From Desulforegulaceae bacterium (GTDB lineage: Bacteria; Desulfobacterota; Desulfobacteria; Desulfobacterales; JACKCP01), in the NCBI GenBank assembly GCA_034006035.1, contig JAVETN010000002.1, forward strand, positions 1 to 64,000: 64,000 nt of DNA. Reading direction: 5' to 3'. Positions within the stretch are counted from its first letter, which is position 1, and each line of letters starts with the position of its first letter. A model generated the notes under the pieces. It searched no databases. It saw only the letters and a program-made list of their open reading frames with translations, and was not told the DNA's origin. Both the position numbers and the translations under genes were made by a program. Below, in pieces: positions 42,926 through 51,714 of the stretch.

Positions 42926-44725
42926 CTAATTCTCCTTTATTCTTATTTTAAAATGAGATATTTTTTCTTTTTTGTTCTTAAATTCTGCAAAAAGGGTTAT
43001 TAGAAGGGCCTTGCTTCCCGGATCAAACAATTTTCCAACGGCTGTTTTTGAATTTAAATCTAAAATTTTACGGCCCTGGGCTTCAAGATAGTAAAACCCG
43101 CTTTCAAAATCTGAGCGACTAACTCCGGCAACAGAATTTAGAAAACATTTATCAATGTCTTTAATATAAATTTCCTCATTGTTTTTAACTCCAATAAGCC
43201 TCCCTCCTTCTGATTCAATCAGAAGAATTTTTTCCGACTCCTCTTCAATTTCAATTATCATTTCACCAACAACAAGATTTCCTTTAGATGCTTTTATCGG
43301 ATACTTAAAGCCTTTTCCATCAATGGAGTACTTGCTCCAAAAATCCTTTGAAGTATCAACAATATAACCTCTGTCTTCTCCTGTATTATTAAAAGCATCA
43401 TTTACATATCCCTTGATATTAACTTCAAGACTTCCTGGATCATACATTCCTGAATCAACATCAATAACTTCTAGAAAGTCCCCTTTATTTACCTTTAAAG
43501 CTCCCTTATTTGCCACAGAAACAATCCTGTGACCGTTAATTCTTATTTTAAAATAAAAATATTTTTCTTTAATCTTTTTTTCTGAAACTGAAAAAAAACT
43601 ACCATTCTGTTTATCAACAACTTTGAGGTAAACTGAGCCACAGGATTCATAGTCTTTTTTTGCTGAAATTCTTGTGTCTTTTTCAATAACAATTTCTTTT
43701 CTTATGTCATTTTTGCCCCCGCAGTCCATCACATCAACAGTAAGTCCCCTTGAATAATTTGCCTCAACATGGGCTATTTTTATTACTGAGCCCTTTTCAA
43801 GATAAAGAGTTTCCTCATTCCCAAGAACAATAGGGGTCTGATTATTTATTGAAATAACCAGATATTTAAGCTCGGACTTTTCAAAACTGAGCCTGGGCAT
43901 CCTGGGAATGATTTCAAACTCTTCAAAAAAAGCATTTATCGCATACTGATGGTGCTTTATTTTCTGAATCAGAGGCAAAGATTTACTCACCTCTATCCCA
44001 AACCCGGGAATCTGGCACTTTGTAACTGCAAAATAAGTTGCAGACTTTCTTTGCTCTTTATGCCTTGAGTCATTTTCAGAAGTTCTATGATTGTTAAACC
44101 TGAAGTAAAGCTTTGGATCTTCAATTTTTTCGTTTATTTTTTTTATAACATTTTCTGCAGTTTGAAGTAGGCTTACTTTTTTTCCGTTTTCAAGATTAAT
44201 GCTTTCAAAATCAACAATAATTGATTGTCCATATCTCATGGGATTTTTCATTTCATCAATCCATTGAGGATAAAAAAAGCCTGAACCCTCATGAAGATTT
44301 AAAAGACAATCGCTTTGAGATATCAGTTCTTTTAAAATTTTTACAATTTTACCTTCATAAACTCTTGCATCTTCATCCGCAAACTTTCTGTTCATATCCA
44401 CATTTACACTTCTTTTTTGAACAAGAATTGAAGGTAAATTAGCCCTTGGAACAAGGATAAGTGAACCTTTTTCAAGAGAAATATCAGCATAGGAATCAGC
44501 AGTTAAATAACCTCCTGGTTCATCGCCTTGGATCCCTCCTATGATCATAAGAGTATTGCTTTTTTTCTCACCATATATTTTATATACATGAAGCTCATAA
44601 TCAGTGTTTTCAAAATAAACTATATGTTCTTTTCTATTGCTTTTCATGGGCCAATTTTCCAAAGCAAGTCCAGAAGTTGAGACAAAAGCAATTAAAAAAA
44701 CATATAAAATAAACTTAGCTTTCAT
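42926..44725 (-). CDS. M99-type (Csd4/Pgp1-like) zinc carboxypeptidase with C-terminal repeats
   Basis: 599 residues. A signal peptide (about 1-21) leads to a metallo-carboxypeptidase domain (about 40-285) with GGIQGDEPGG, NVDMNRKF, LLNLHEGSGFF and FGIEVSKSLP. In Csd4 of Helicobacter the zinc ligands are the unusual Gln and Glu of QxxE and a later His; the same QGDE and NLHE are here, with the Glu of GIEVSKS as likely catalytic residue. Csd4/Pgp1 cuts the muropeptide tripeptide to dipeptide and gives helical shape. The remaining 300 residues form about three similar beta domains (compare LYLEKGSVIKI and LKVNKGDFLEV), as in the M99 C-terminal part. It should act in the periplasm. Confidence 0.85.
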   Translation of the reverse strand: MKAKFILYVFLIAFVSTSGLALENWPMKSNRKEHIVYFENTDYELHVYKIYGEKKSNTLMIIGGIQGDEPGGYLTADSYADISLEKGSLILVPRANLPSILVQKRSVNVDMNRKFADEDARVYEGKIVKILKELISQSDCLLNLHEGSGFFYPQWIDEMKNPMRYGQSIIVDFESINLENGKKVSLLQTAENVIKKINEKIEDPKLYFRFNNHRTSENDSRHKEQRKSATYFAVTKCQIPGFGIEVSKSLPLIQKIKHHQYAINAFFEEFEIIPRMPRLSFEKSELKYLVISINNQTPIVLGNEETLYLEKGSVIKIAHVEANYSRGLTVDVMDCGGKNDIRKEIVIEKDTRISAKKDYESCGSVYLKVVDKQNGSFFSVSEKKIKEKYFYFKIRINGHRIVSVANKGALKVNKGDFLEVIDVDSGMYDPGSLEVNIKGYVNDAFNNTGEDRGYIVDTSKDFWSKYSIDGKGFKYPIKASKGNLVVGEMIIEIEEESEKILLIESEGGRLIGVKNNEEIYIKDIDKCFLNSVAGVSRSDFESGFYYLEAQGRKILDLNSKTAVGKLFDPGSKALLITLFAEFKNKKEKISHFKIRIKEN

Positions 44726-45491
44726 TTAGACTAAAACCTTTTTTCAATAGAAGCTCACCGTCTTCTCCATAGACAAAAATATCAGCACAATCCAGAACAC
44801 CGGTACTTGAAATTCCAGGAAATTTAATTGTTACTGGCTTAAACCGCTGAATGGAAAAATACTGTCCGCTTTTCGGATTGAGAGGTTTTGCTCCGGAAAT
44901 CTTTGAATAAGGTGAAACCATCCAATGATTTTCCGAAAGTCTTTCATTGTTAAGCAATACAAAAATATAGCCGGAAAGAGTTAAGTCTGATTTAGAAACA
45001 TTTACTATGTCAAAGCTTGTCTCCACCTGAGAGTTTAAATTTTTCACTCTGAAATTCCTAGCTTCAAGAGGAATTTTTGAAAAATCTTTTATTTTTTCAA
45101 CCTTGACCTCCTCTTTTTTTACAACTTTGTTTTTCTCAACAGATTCCTTGAGTTCTACAAGGGAAGCTGGAGGTTTTAAAAAAGCAAGCTTGATTTTTAG
45201 TTGCTCATTTTCATTTTTCAATTCTATAATTTGCAAATCTGCCTTTTCAAGACTTTCCTTAAGATAGGTATTGTCCTTTTTAAGAAAGATAAAAGAGGTT
45301 AAAGAAATAATGGCAATACCAAGAAAAAAAACAAAGCAAAACAAAACAACAAAGCTAAGAGCCCTGATATATCTAAGATTAAAGGTTTTTCCCCTGCTAC
45401 TTATAAAAAGCAGAGACCATTTCTTCTTTATATTTTCACCAGGCTCTTTTTTCACCCGTTTCCTTTCCAGATCTCTTTGAAAATTTTCCAT
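44715..45491 (-). CDS. Bitopic membrane protein with periplasmic coiled coil, unknown function
   Basis: 258 residues: a basic cytoplasmic tail (about 1-40, RDLERKRVKKEPGENIKKKW), one membrane helix (about 45-70, VVLFCFVFFLGIAIISLTSF), a coiled coil (about 75-105) and a beta-rich periplasmic domain (about 140-258). It lies between the YkuD gene (40-base overlap) and the M99 peptidase gene (11-base overlap); GAGGGG stands before the ATG. I recognise no family. Layout and place recall the membrane anchors (Csd5/Csd7) that tie shape enzymes together in Helicobacter, but that is inference. Confidence 0.7.
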   Translation of the reverse strand: MENFQRDLERKRVKKEPGENIKKKWSLLFISSRGKTFNLRYIRALSFVVLFCFVFFLGIAIISLTSFIFLKKDNTYLKESLEKADLQIIELKNENEQLKIKLAFLKPPASLVELKESVEKNKVVKKEEVKVEKIKDFSKIPLEARNFRVKNLNSQVETSFDIVNVSKSDLTLSGYIFVLLNNERLSENHWMVSPYSKISGAKPLNPKSGQYFSIQRFKPVTIKFPGISSTGVLDCADIFVYGEDGELLLKKGFSLNES

Positions 45492-46744
45492 TGCCCCTCT
45501 TCTTTTTTCAACATCAATATTTTAATTCCCTTTGTGCTGAATCCGCTAGACTCGTAAGTTTGGAAAAAAACCGCTTTAACAGTTCTGCCTTTTTTTTCAA
45601 TTTGGATATTGCTTGCCTCAACTTTTATATAATCATATTTTTTATTTAGCCTGTCCTTATATTTAAGCCATTTTTTCTTATTCATTCCTTCAGAATAAAA
45701 ATCTGAAGAATAACAATTCCCGTAGGCTATTATATCTTTATCTGACCAGGCTCTTGCCCAAACACCAACAAGCTCTTCTATATCTTTTTCATATAAAACT
45801 TTATCCTTGATTTTTCTACCGGCTGTTACAATATCTTCAGAGTCTTCAAAATAAACATCCCCTATTATTTTAAGCCCTTCTTTTTCTGATTTTACAAATA
45901 ATTTTCGCTTTAAAATATTACTTTTGACTTCCTCAGCTTCAATAAAAAAATCAAACCAAAAAGTATAGAGACCATCATTTTCTCTAAATATATTCAGATT
46001 TTTTTTCTTAATCGAAATTGATTTAAAAGCCTTTTTTAACTTTTGCCAGTCTTCCCACCATGAAAGATCAGGTAGATAATCTTTTGAATAAAATCTCAGG
46101 TAATCATGATAACTGCCCTCTCCAGCTGACTCAATCCAGGAATCAAAAAAAACTTTAAAATTTTCTTTCCTCTTCAAATAATCCGATTCCTCACCCATAA
46201 ACTCTGTTTTTTCTGCTATGACTACAGGGGTTTTATCAACTTCTACGTAATCAGAAAGAATATCAATATCGCCATTTGCAAGGGCAACACAACCATTGGT
46301 AGTTCTTTCTTCAAGAGGCTCCTTATCTGTTCCGTGGATCCAGATATTATAGCCATTTTTTCCCTTGGCCTTATCAAGATAATTGGGATAATCAAGGGTC
46401 AAAGCCCTGGTTCCATAAACCGGAGAAAGGTGTCTTTTTGTAAAATGTCCTGTTATTGTATACACACCTTCGGGAGTTTTTGAGTCTCCTTCCAGCAGCT
46501 TATCTCCTTTGTTTTTTCCAGTGGAACATTTAAGCTCCATTTTTGATTCAAAAACCCCCTTTTTATTTTCTATCAAAAAAAGTTTTTGACTTTCCTTGTC
46601 TACCAAAATAATTTTTAATTCTTCCACATCTGAGTAAACAACATCAAGAGGAAAAAGCCGATTTTGGCCAGAATAAGAATTAAAAGGCATTAAAAAAACA
46701 AACAAAAAAACACGGATAAAAAAACTTTTATTTATAAAAAACAT
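45452..46744 (-). CDS. L,D-transpeptidase-fold protein with NTF2-like C-terminus (Csd6/Pgp2-like)
   Basis: 430 residues. Signal peptide (about 1-25), then a YkuD domain (about 45-180) with the active-site motif IWIHGTDKEPLEERTTNGCVAL (His...Cys) and, from about 205, two NTF2-like parts. This order, YkuD then NTF2-like, is that of Csd6 of Helicobacter and Pgp2 of Campylobacter, where it acts as an L,D-carboxypeptidase that shapes the cell, though other YkuD proteins cross-link peptidoglycan. It is the first gene of the shape-type operon. It should act in the periplasm. Confidence 0.83.
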   Translation of the reverse strand: MFFINKSFFIRVFLFVFLMPFNSYSGQNRLFPLDVVYSDVEELKIILVDKESQKLFLIENKKGVFESKMELKCSTGKNKGDKLLEGDSKTPEGVYTITGHFTKRHLSPVYGTRALTLDYPNYLDKAKGKNGYNIWIHGTDKEPLEERTTNGCVALANGDIDILSDYVEVDKTPVVIAEKTEFMGEESDYLKRKENFKVFFDSWIESAGEGSYHDYLRFYSKDYLPDLSWWEDWQKLKKAFKSISIKKKNLNIFRENDGLYTFWFDFFIEAEEVKSNILKRKLFVKSEKEGLKIIGDVYFEDSEDIVTAGRKIKDKVLYEKDIEELVGVWARAWSDKDIIAYGNCYSSDFYSEGMNKKKWLKYKDRLNKKYDYIKVEASNIQIEKKGRTVKAVFFQTYESSGFSTKGIKILMLKKEEGQWKIFKEIWKGNG

Positions 46745-47101
46745 CCTTAGAAAACCTTTATGACAATTTTTTAATTTTAATTTGGCCCCATCCGCAGACT
46801 GATTTCAATAAAAAAACAAACCCGCAAAAGTTTGCAATCAGCAATTCTTTATCAACAGAATAAAACCTGTATTTTCTCCACTTACAACTAAACTTCAAAG
46901 CTTGAATCTTTTTTCAATACAGATTTCAGTTTCAACAAAATCAATCGTTTCCTTTAAAAAAACAGGTTTTTTTATCAAAAAGATTCAATTGGCTCAAAAA
47001 CCACCCTCCTTTTAAGCAAAAACATTGTTTTATGTCCATTAAAATAAATTTATTCAAGGATTTTAAATCAAAACAAACCAATACTTCTGGTTTTTAACCA
47101 G
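46745..47101. other. 357-base gap without visible gene
   Basis: Very AT-rich sequence between the Csd6-like gene and the DUF62 gene. I see no open frame with a ribosome binding site, no strong hairpin and no repeat. It should contain the promoter of the shape-type operon on the minus strand; I cannot point to clear boxes. Confidence 0.6.
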
Positions 47102-47908
47102 CTATTTTTTATAAAAAACTGATTTAAGAAAAACTTTATCCTTTACTTTATTTCCCAGTTTTTTCTCAGCACTTTTATTTACACAGGCAATTTCCAAAAA
47201 ATCACTGCTGTTCCACAAGGTAATCAATTTACCTTCAGCCGATGAAGAATAAGTGTAAACAATACTTCCAAGTTTTTGCTCCCCCAAATACACCCTAGTA
47301 TCTTCAAAAGATCTAAAAGCCCTTAAAGCACAGTTTTTTGAAATATTTGTTATAAGATTACCGTATTTGTCTATATTTACAATTTCACCTGAGATTAAAT
47401 CCTCCCCTGATTTTGGAGCCGGATAAAAATCTTTTAAAACAATATTTTCTGGAACTGCTTTTTCAAGAAAAGAAAGATTCGTTCCTTTTTCAGCAAGAGC
47501 AGCACCAAGAGGAGCAAAAATATCCCTTCCATCAAAAGTAGCCTTGGAAATAAAATGTTTTTTGGAGGCGAAATATAATTCTTGAATTCCATGTTTTTTA
47601 ACCAAATCAGAAACAACTCCATTATCAGGAGCTGTGATTATCCTGTTTAAAGATTTTAAAACAAGGATTTTTCTTTCAGAACCAACTCCAGGGTCAACTA
47701 CACAGATAAAAACACTGCCTTCAGGATACCAGCTTATTATAGAATTTAAAAATCTGGATGCTTCAGCAATATTGCCTGATGAAATTTCATGGGTAGCGTC
47801 AATTATATTGAATTTTTTATTTATTGATAAAAGAACCCCTTTAACAACTGCACTATAGGGATCTTTGGTGCCGAAATCTGTTACAAGAACTAATGGATTA
47901 ATCATCAT
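47102..47908 (-). CDS. DUF62-family S-adenosylmethionine hydroxide adenosyltransferase
   Basis: About 268 residues from the ATG at 47908 (a second ATG follows at 47905; AAGGA is closer to the latter). Members of this family hydrolyse S-adenosyl-methionine to adenosine and methionine and are related to fluorinase and chlorinase. Motifs [36 protein letters not shown] and [16 protein letters not shown] are present. In the last motif I would expect His (FHGRD) of the Asp-Arg-His triad; here it is Asp. The start overlaps the ruvB stop. Confidence 0.9.
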   Translation of the reverse strand: MMINPLVLVTDFGTKDPYSAVVKGVLLSINKKFNIIDATHEISSGNIAEASRFLNSIISWYPEGSVFICVVDPGVGSERKILVLKSLNRIITAPDNGVVSDLVKKHGIQELYFASKKHFISKATFDGRDIFAPLGAALAEKGTNLSFLEKAVPENIVLKDFYPAPKSGEDLISGEIVNIDKYGNLITNISKNCALRAFRSFEDTRVYLGEQKLGSIVYTYSSSAEGKLITLWNSSDFLEIACVNKSAEKKLGNKVKDKVFLKSVFYKK

Positions 47909-48941
47909 CCTTTTCAATGCCCAAATGATAATAGGAAAGGGAAGAAGCCTTCCTTCCGCTGGATGTTCTTAAAACAAACCCTTCCTTTAAAAGGTAAGGC
48001 TCAACCACATCAACAAGAGTATCTGTTTCTTCCTGAAGAGCCGCTGCTATGGCTTCAATGCCTGCCGGACCTCCATTGTAAAAATCAATCAAAGTCCTTA
48101 AGTACTTTCTGTCCAGCCCTGTAAGTCCCATTGAGTCTATGCCTTCTAAATTCAATGCTTTTTCAACCACCTGAGCAGACAAAACCCCGTCTCCCTTGAC
48201 AGAAGCATAATCCCTTACCCTTCTTAAAAGACGATTGGCAATTCTTGGAGTTCCCCTGGAACGCATCGCAAGAATTTTTCCTGAATCATTATAAATTTCC
48301 TCTCCAAGTATTTTTGCAGATCTTTTTATAATTACAAGAAGATCGTCAGTATTGTAAAAATCAAGTGCCTTGAATATCCCAAATCTATCCCTTAAAGGGG
48401 CTGATAAAAGACCTGGCCTTGTTGTTGCACCTATGAGAGTGAATCTATTGAGTCTGAACCTGTGGGTTCTTGCATGAATGCCTTTATCTAAAACAAAATC
48501 TATGGCAAAATCTTCCATGGCAGAATAAAGAAGTTCTTCAATAATTTTTGGAAGCCTGTGAATCTCATCTATAAACAAGATATCCCCATCATTAAGATTA
48601 GTTAAAATACCTACCAGATCCCCCCCTTTTTCAAGCGAAGGCCCAGATGTCATTAAAAAATTAACATTGAGTTCATTGGCAATTATTGAGGCAAGAGTGG
48701 TTTTCCCAAGTCCAGGAGGACCATGAAGAAGGATATGTTCAATAGGCTCATTTCTTTTTCTACTTGCCATTATGGCAATTTCAAGTGTTTTTACAGTGTT
48801 TTCCTGACCTATATATTCTTTTAGAGATTTTGGCCTCAAATCTCCTGCATCCGGAAGAAAATCGTATCTATTTTCTTCTGGTGACAAAAGCTCATCGGCG
48901 TCTGCAGTTTTTTCAAAAAATTTGAGTCCTTCACTTGTCAT
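47898..48941 (-). CDS. ruvB: Holliday junction branch migration helicase RuvB
   Basis: RuvB is the hexameric motor that, with RuvA, moves Holliday junctions. 347 residues: Walker [10 protein letters not shown], Walker [10 protein letters not shown], sensor region [20 protein letters not shown], and the C-terminal winged helix with [13 protein letters not shown]. It overlaps ruvA by 4 bases. Confidence 0.98.
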   Translation of the reverse strand: MTSEGLKFFEKTADADELLSPEENRYDFLPDAGDLRPKSLKEYIGQENTVKTLEIAIMASRKRNEPIEHILLHGPPGLGKTTLASIIANELNVNFLMTSGPSLEKGGDLVGILTNLNDGDILFIDEIHRLPKIIEELLYSAMEDFAIDFVLDKGIHARTHRFRLNRFTLIGATTRPGLLSAPLRDRFGIFKALDFYNTDDLLVIIKRSAKILGEEIYNDSGKILAMRSRGTPRIANRLLRRVRDYASVKGDGVLSAQVVEKALNLEGIDSMGLTGLDRKYLRTLIDFYNGGPAGIEAIAAALQEETDTLVDVVEPYLLKEGFVLRTSSGRKASSLSYYHLGIEKDDD

Positions 48942-49573
48942 TTTTTATTTCCCCTGCCGTCTTTTTTATAGATTTCCTCAATCAATTCCTCAAACTCAAC
49001 TGCTTTTGGGTTTCTTTTCATAGCATCTTTTATAAGTTTTTCAGCATCTCTAGGGTGATGTCCTAACTGCCCGACCATAACGGATCTTACAGCCTCAATC
49101 AAATCATTTGGCCCTGATGAAATTTTTTGTTTGCCTTTTATCTTTAATTCCTGAATTTCTGCTTCTTCAAACTTGCCTTTCAAGGTTGCAATTATTTTTG
49201 CAGCAGTTCTTTTTCCAATTCCTTTAAGAGAAATTAAAATTTTATGATCTTCTGTTTCTATGGCGGCTATAATTTCTTCAACTGGTATGGTTAAAGCCTT
49301 TACTGCCTTAACAACCCCTATATCTTCAACAGTGATAAATTTTTTAAAAAAACTTTTATCCTTTTCATTTTCAAATCCAATCAAAACCGGAACAGGCTGC
49401 CTTTCTGTCTGATGATAATAAATAAAAAGGGAAACAAAGTCTTTTTTTTTATATTTTTTAAACGATTTTGCTGTTATTTCGGGAAGAAGAATTTCATAAC
49501 CAATATTATTAACTAAAAGAATAAGCCCTTCATCCGAATTTCTGAAAACCTCTCCTTCAATATATGCAATCAC
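48938..49573 (-). CDS. ruvA: Holliday junction DNA helicase subunit RuvA
   Basis: RuvA binds the four-way junction and loads RuvB. 211 residues: OB-fold (about 1-63, [20 protein letters not shown]), helix-hairpin-helix region ([20 protein letters not shown]) and the C-terminal domain that contacts RuvB. It lies 3 bases after ruvC and overlaps ruvB by 4. Confidence 0.97.
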   Translation of the reverse strand: MIAYIEGEVFRNSDEGLILLVNNIGYEILLPEITAKSFKKYKKKDFVSLFIYYHQTERQPVPVLIGFENEKDKSFFKKFITVEDIGVVKAVKALTIPVEEIIAAIETEDHKILISLKGIGKRTAAKIIATLKGKFEEAEIQELKIKGKQKISSGPNDLIEAVRSVMVGQLGHHPRDAEKLIKDAMKRNPKAVEFEELIEEIYKKDGRGNKK

Positions 49574-49576
49574 TAT

Positions 49577-50062
49577 TCAATTTCCTCTCGTAAGCCCTAT
49601 AATTGCAAGCGCAAGTGCATCTGATGCATGATAGGGCTTTATTTTTTCAAAATGCTCAAGTCTTTGTCTTACTGCCTTTTCAAGCTGCTCCTTTGAACAG
49701 CTGCCACTTCCTGTTAATATTTGTTTGGCCAGTCTTACCTGAATTTCCAAAACACCAAGACCATGGATTGAGGATGCAAGACTAACAACTCCACAGACCT
49801 TGCCAAGAATTATTCCGGATTTAGGAAACCGGGGAAGGGAAAACACATCTTCAATTATTATAATTGATGGTTTTTCTTTTTCTAAAATGTCAGAAATTTC
49901 TTTATAAATTTTATAAAGTCTGAGCTGTTGGGACAATTTACTTGAAGTTTCAATGCACCCGAATCCATAAGAAACAATTTTGTCTTTGTTTCCTTTAACA
50001 ATTCCAATTCCAGTAGATGCAAGGCCGGGATCAATACCGATAATTTTGCGGTAATCTGTCAT
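49577..50062 (-). CDS. ruvC: Holliday junction resolvase RuvC
   Basis: RuvC cuts Holliday junctions symmetrically. 161 residues; the four acidic catalytic residues are visible in GIDPGLASTG (Asp), IIIEDVF (Glu) and HASDALALA (two, Asp with the preceding conserved position). It follows the CpoB-like gene by 6 bases and completes a ruvCAB set. Confidence 0.97.
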   Translation of the reverse strand: MTDYRKIIGIDPGLASTGIGIVKGNKDKIVSYGFGCIETSSKLSQQLRLYKIYKEISDILEKEKPSIIIIEDVFSLPRFPKSGIILGKVCGVVSLASSIHGLGVLEIQVRLAKQILTGSGSCSKEQLEKAVRQRLEHFEKIKPYHASDALALAIIGLTRGN

Positions 50063-50068
50063 TATATA

Positions 50069-50917
50069 TTAAAAACTTTTAAGTTTTTTCTTTGCTATAT
50101 GAGCTTCATTGCTAAGGGGAAATTTTAAGATAAGTTTTTCAAAAACTATTTTAGCATTATCTTTGCTGTCAATTTTATAAAAAGCAAGGCCCTGTTTTAA
50201 ATATGCTGAAGGAACCTTATTCCCTGAAGGATATTTTTCTATGACATTTTGATATTCAATAATTGCTCTTTTATAATCAGCTTTTTTATAGTAAATTTCT
50301 CCAAGCCAAAACAATGAATTGTCTGCCATTGATGATTTTGGGAAGTTTTTCTCATGATAGATGAAAAGAATTTTGGCCTTATTGTAATTTTGTAAATCAA
50401 ACTCTTTTTTCCCTTGTTCATAAATTTCTTCTTCACTTGCTTTTTCAAGCACAAACAAGTCTGAATCAACTTGTTTATCGTCATCTGCCAGATTTTCATT
50501 GCTGCTCTTCCAAACTTCCTTGTTATTGTTTTTATCAAAATCCAGGTAGTTTTCCACCGAGGAAACCCTTTGCTCAAGGGCAAAAAATCTTTTTTCAATG
50601 GTTTCCAGCTTGGATAAAAACAAATCTAACCTGTAAAAAATCTTTTCAATTTCTCCATTAAGTTCAGAAACTTTATTTTTCAACTCGGTTTTTTCTGCGA
50701 TTAAATTTGCATACCCGCTTCTTAAGTTTTTTTCAAGGTCTTGGTTTTTCTTTTCAAAGTCATCTAAAAAATCAGTTACAGAACTGAGATTTGAACCAAA
50801 ACTTTGTTGCTCTTCTTCAATGAGATTTACTTTTTTGGACAAACCTTCAAACTGCTGATCTGTTACACAGCCGCTGAAAAAGACAGTAAATAAAATAACA
50901 AAGACTATTTTTTTCAT
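50069..50917 (-). CDS. CpoB/YbgF-like TPR protein, predicted lipoprotein
   Basis: CpoB coordinates Tol-Pal action with wall synthesis at division. 282 residues: a long coiled coil (about 25-125) as in the trimerising N-terminal part of CpoB, then TPR repeats (about 160-280, YEQGKKEFDLQNYNKAKILF). Unlike the E. coli protein, which is freely periplasmic, it starts with a lipoprotein signal (VILFTVFFSGC). It follows pal in the tol-pal cluster, the expected place. The next gene, ruvC, starts 6 bases later. Confidence 0.88.
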   Translation of the reverse strand: MKKIVFVILFTVFFSGCVTDQQFEGLSKKVNLIEEEQQSFGSNLSSVTDFLDDFEKKNQDLEKNLRSGYANLIAEKTELKNKVSELNGEIEKIFYRLDLFLSKLETIEKRFFALEQRVSSVENYLDFDKNNNKEVWKSSNENLADDDKQVDSDLFVLEKASEEEIYEQGKKEFDLQNYNKAKILFIYHEKNFPKSSMADNSLFWLGEIYYKKADYKRAIIEYQNVIEKYPSGNKVPSAYLKQGLAFYKIDSKDNAKIVFEKLILKFPLSNEAHIAKKKLKSF

Positions 50918-50988
50918 TTTAATGCCCCATGTCTAAGATTCCGGCTATTGTAGTTGTTAACACGAGAAGATAGTCTCCAGTTAGTAAA

Positions 50989-51013
50989 GCCGCAGTTATG
51001 TTTAAACTGCGGC
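50989..51013 (-). terminator. GC-rich hairpin between pal and the cpoB-like gene
   Basis: GCCGCAGTT (50989-50997) pairs perfectly with AACTGCGGC (51005-51013) around a 7-base loop. On the minus strand only TTT follows, so it is a weak terminator or a stabilising/attenuating hairpin behind pal. Confidence 0.55.
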
Positions 51014-51092
51014 AAAACATTCTAGAGCCAGGGAATCAATTGTTTTTTTATCCCTTTTTTAAATCAAAGCAAAATTTTAACTGAAAAGTAAT

Positions 51093-51689
51093 TTAGATTC
51101 CAGACTCAATTACAAACTCAGCTCTTCTGTTTTTTGACCATACATCTTCACCTGAACCTTGAACAGCTGGTCTTTCTTCTCCATATGAAATAGTTGAAAT
51201 TCTTGAGCCATCTACTCCAAGAGCAACTAAATAAGTCTTAACACTTTCAGCCCTTCTTTCTCCAAGAGCAAGGTTATACTGAGTAGTTCCTCTTTCATCA
51301 CAATGCCCTTCCAAAATTATTTTGACATCTTTATTTTCTAAAAGCCATGCTGCTTTTTCTTCAAGTATAGCTCTTGCTTTGCTAGTAATTTCTGAGCTGT
51401 CAAAACCAAAATAAACGTTTACATCGCTAAATTTCCTCAAAGCCTCTTTTTTCTGTTTTTCTTCTTTTTTCTGCTGCTCAAGCTTTTGCTGACGCTTAAG
51501 TTCTTCAGCTTTTAATCTTTCTTCTTTAGCTTTTTTCTCTTCTTCAGCTTTTTGCTTGTCTTCCTCTGAAATCTGCTGTTCCTGACTCATTCCTTCATCA
51601 ATATCAACTTGTTTTGATGCACATCCCAAACCTAACCCAAAAAAACAAATCAATATAAAAACAGTTAATCTTGAAAAATATTTATTCAT
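51093..51689 (-). CDS. pal: Peptidoglycan-associated lipoprotein Pal
   Basis: Pal anchors the outer membrane to peptidoglycan. 198 residues from the ATG at 51689 with GGGAG upstream; the signal ends in the lipobox GLGLGC. A Glu/Lys-rich coiled linker (about 40-95) leads to an OmpA-like domain with the conserved LEGHCDERGTTQYNLALGERRA-type segment (key residues in GHCDERGT and NLALGERRA). The linker is longer than in E. coli Pal. It follows tolB by 25 bases. Confidence 0.95.
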   Translation of the reverse strand: MNKYFSRLTVFILICFFGLGLGCASKQVDIDEGMSQEQQISEEDKQKAEEEKKAKEERLKAEELKRQQKLEQQKKEEKQKKEALRKFSDVNVYFGFDSSEITSKARAILEEKAAWLLENKDVKIILEGHCDERGTTQYNLALGERRAESVKTYLVALGVDGSRISTISYGEERPAVQGSGEDVWSKNRRAEFVIESGI

Positions 51690-51714
51690 TACCAAATCTC
51701 CCTTAATTATTTTG

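Noticed and set aside
46745-47101. Possible small RNA or gene in the gap
   Set aside because: No hairpin with a T run, no frame with a ribosome binding site; nothing supports it.
47434-50661. Short frames in other readings inside the ruv and cpoB-like genes
   Set aside because: All lie within strong genes, lack starts with ribosome binding sites and are AT-biased chance frames.
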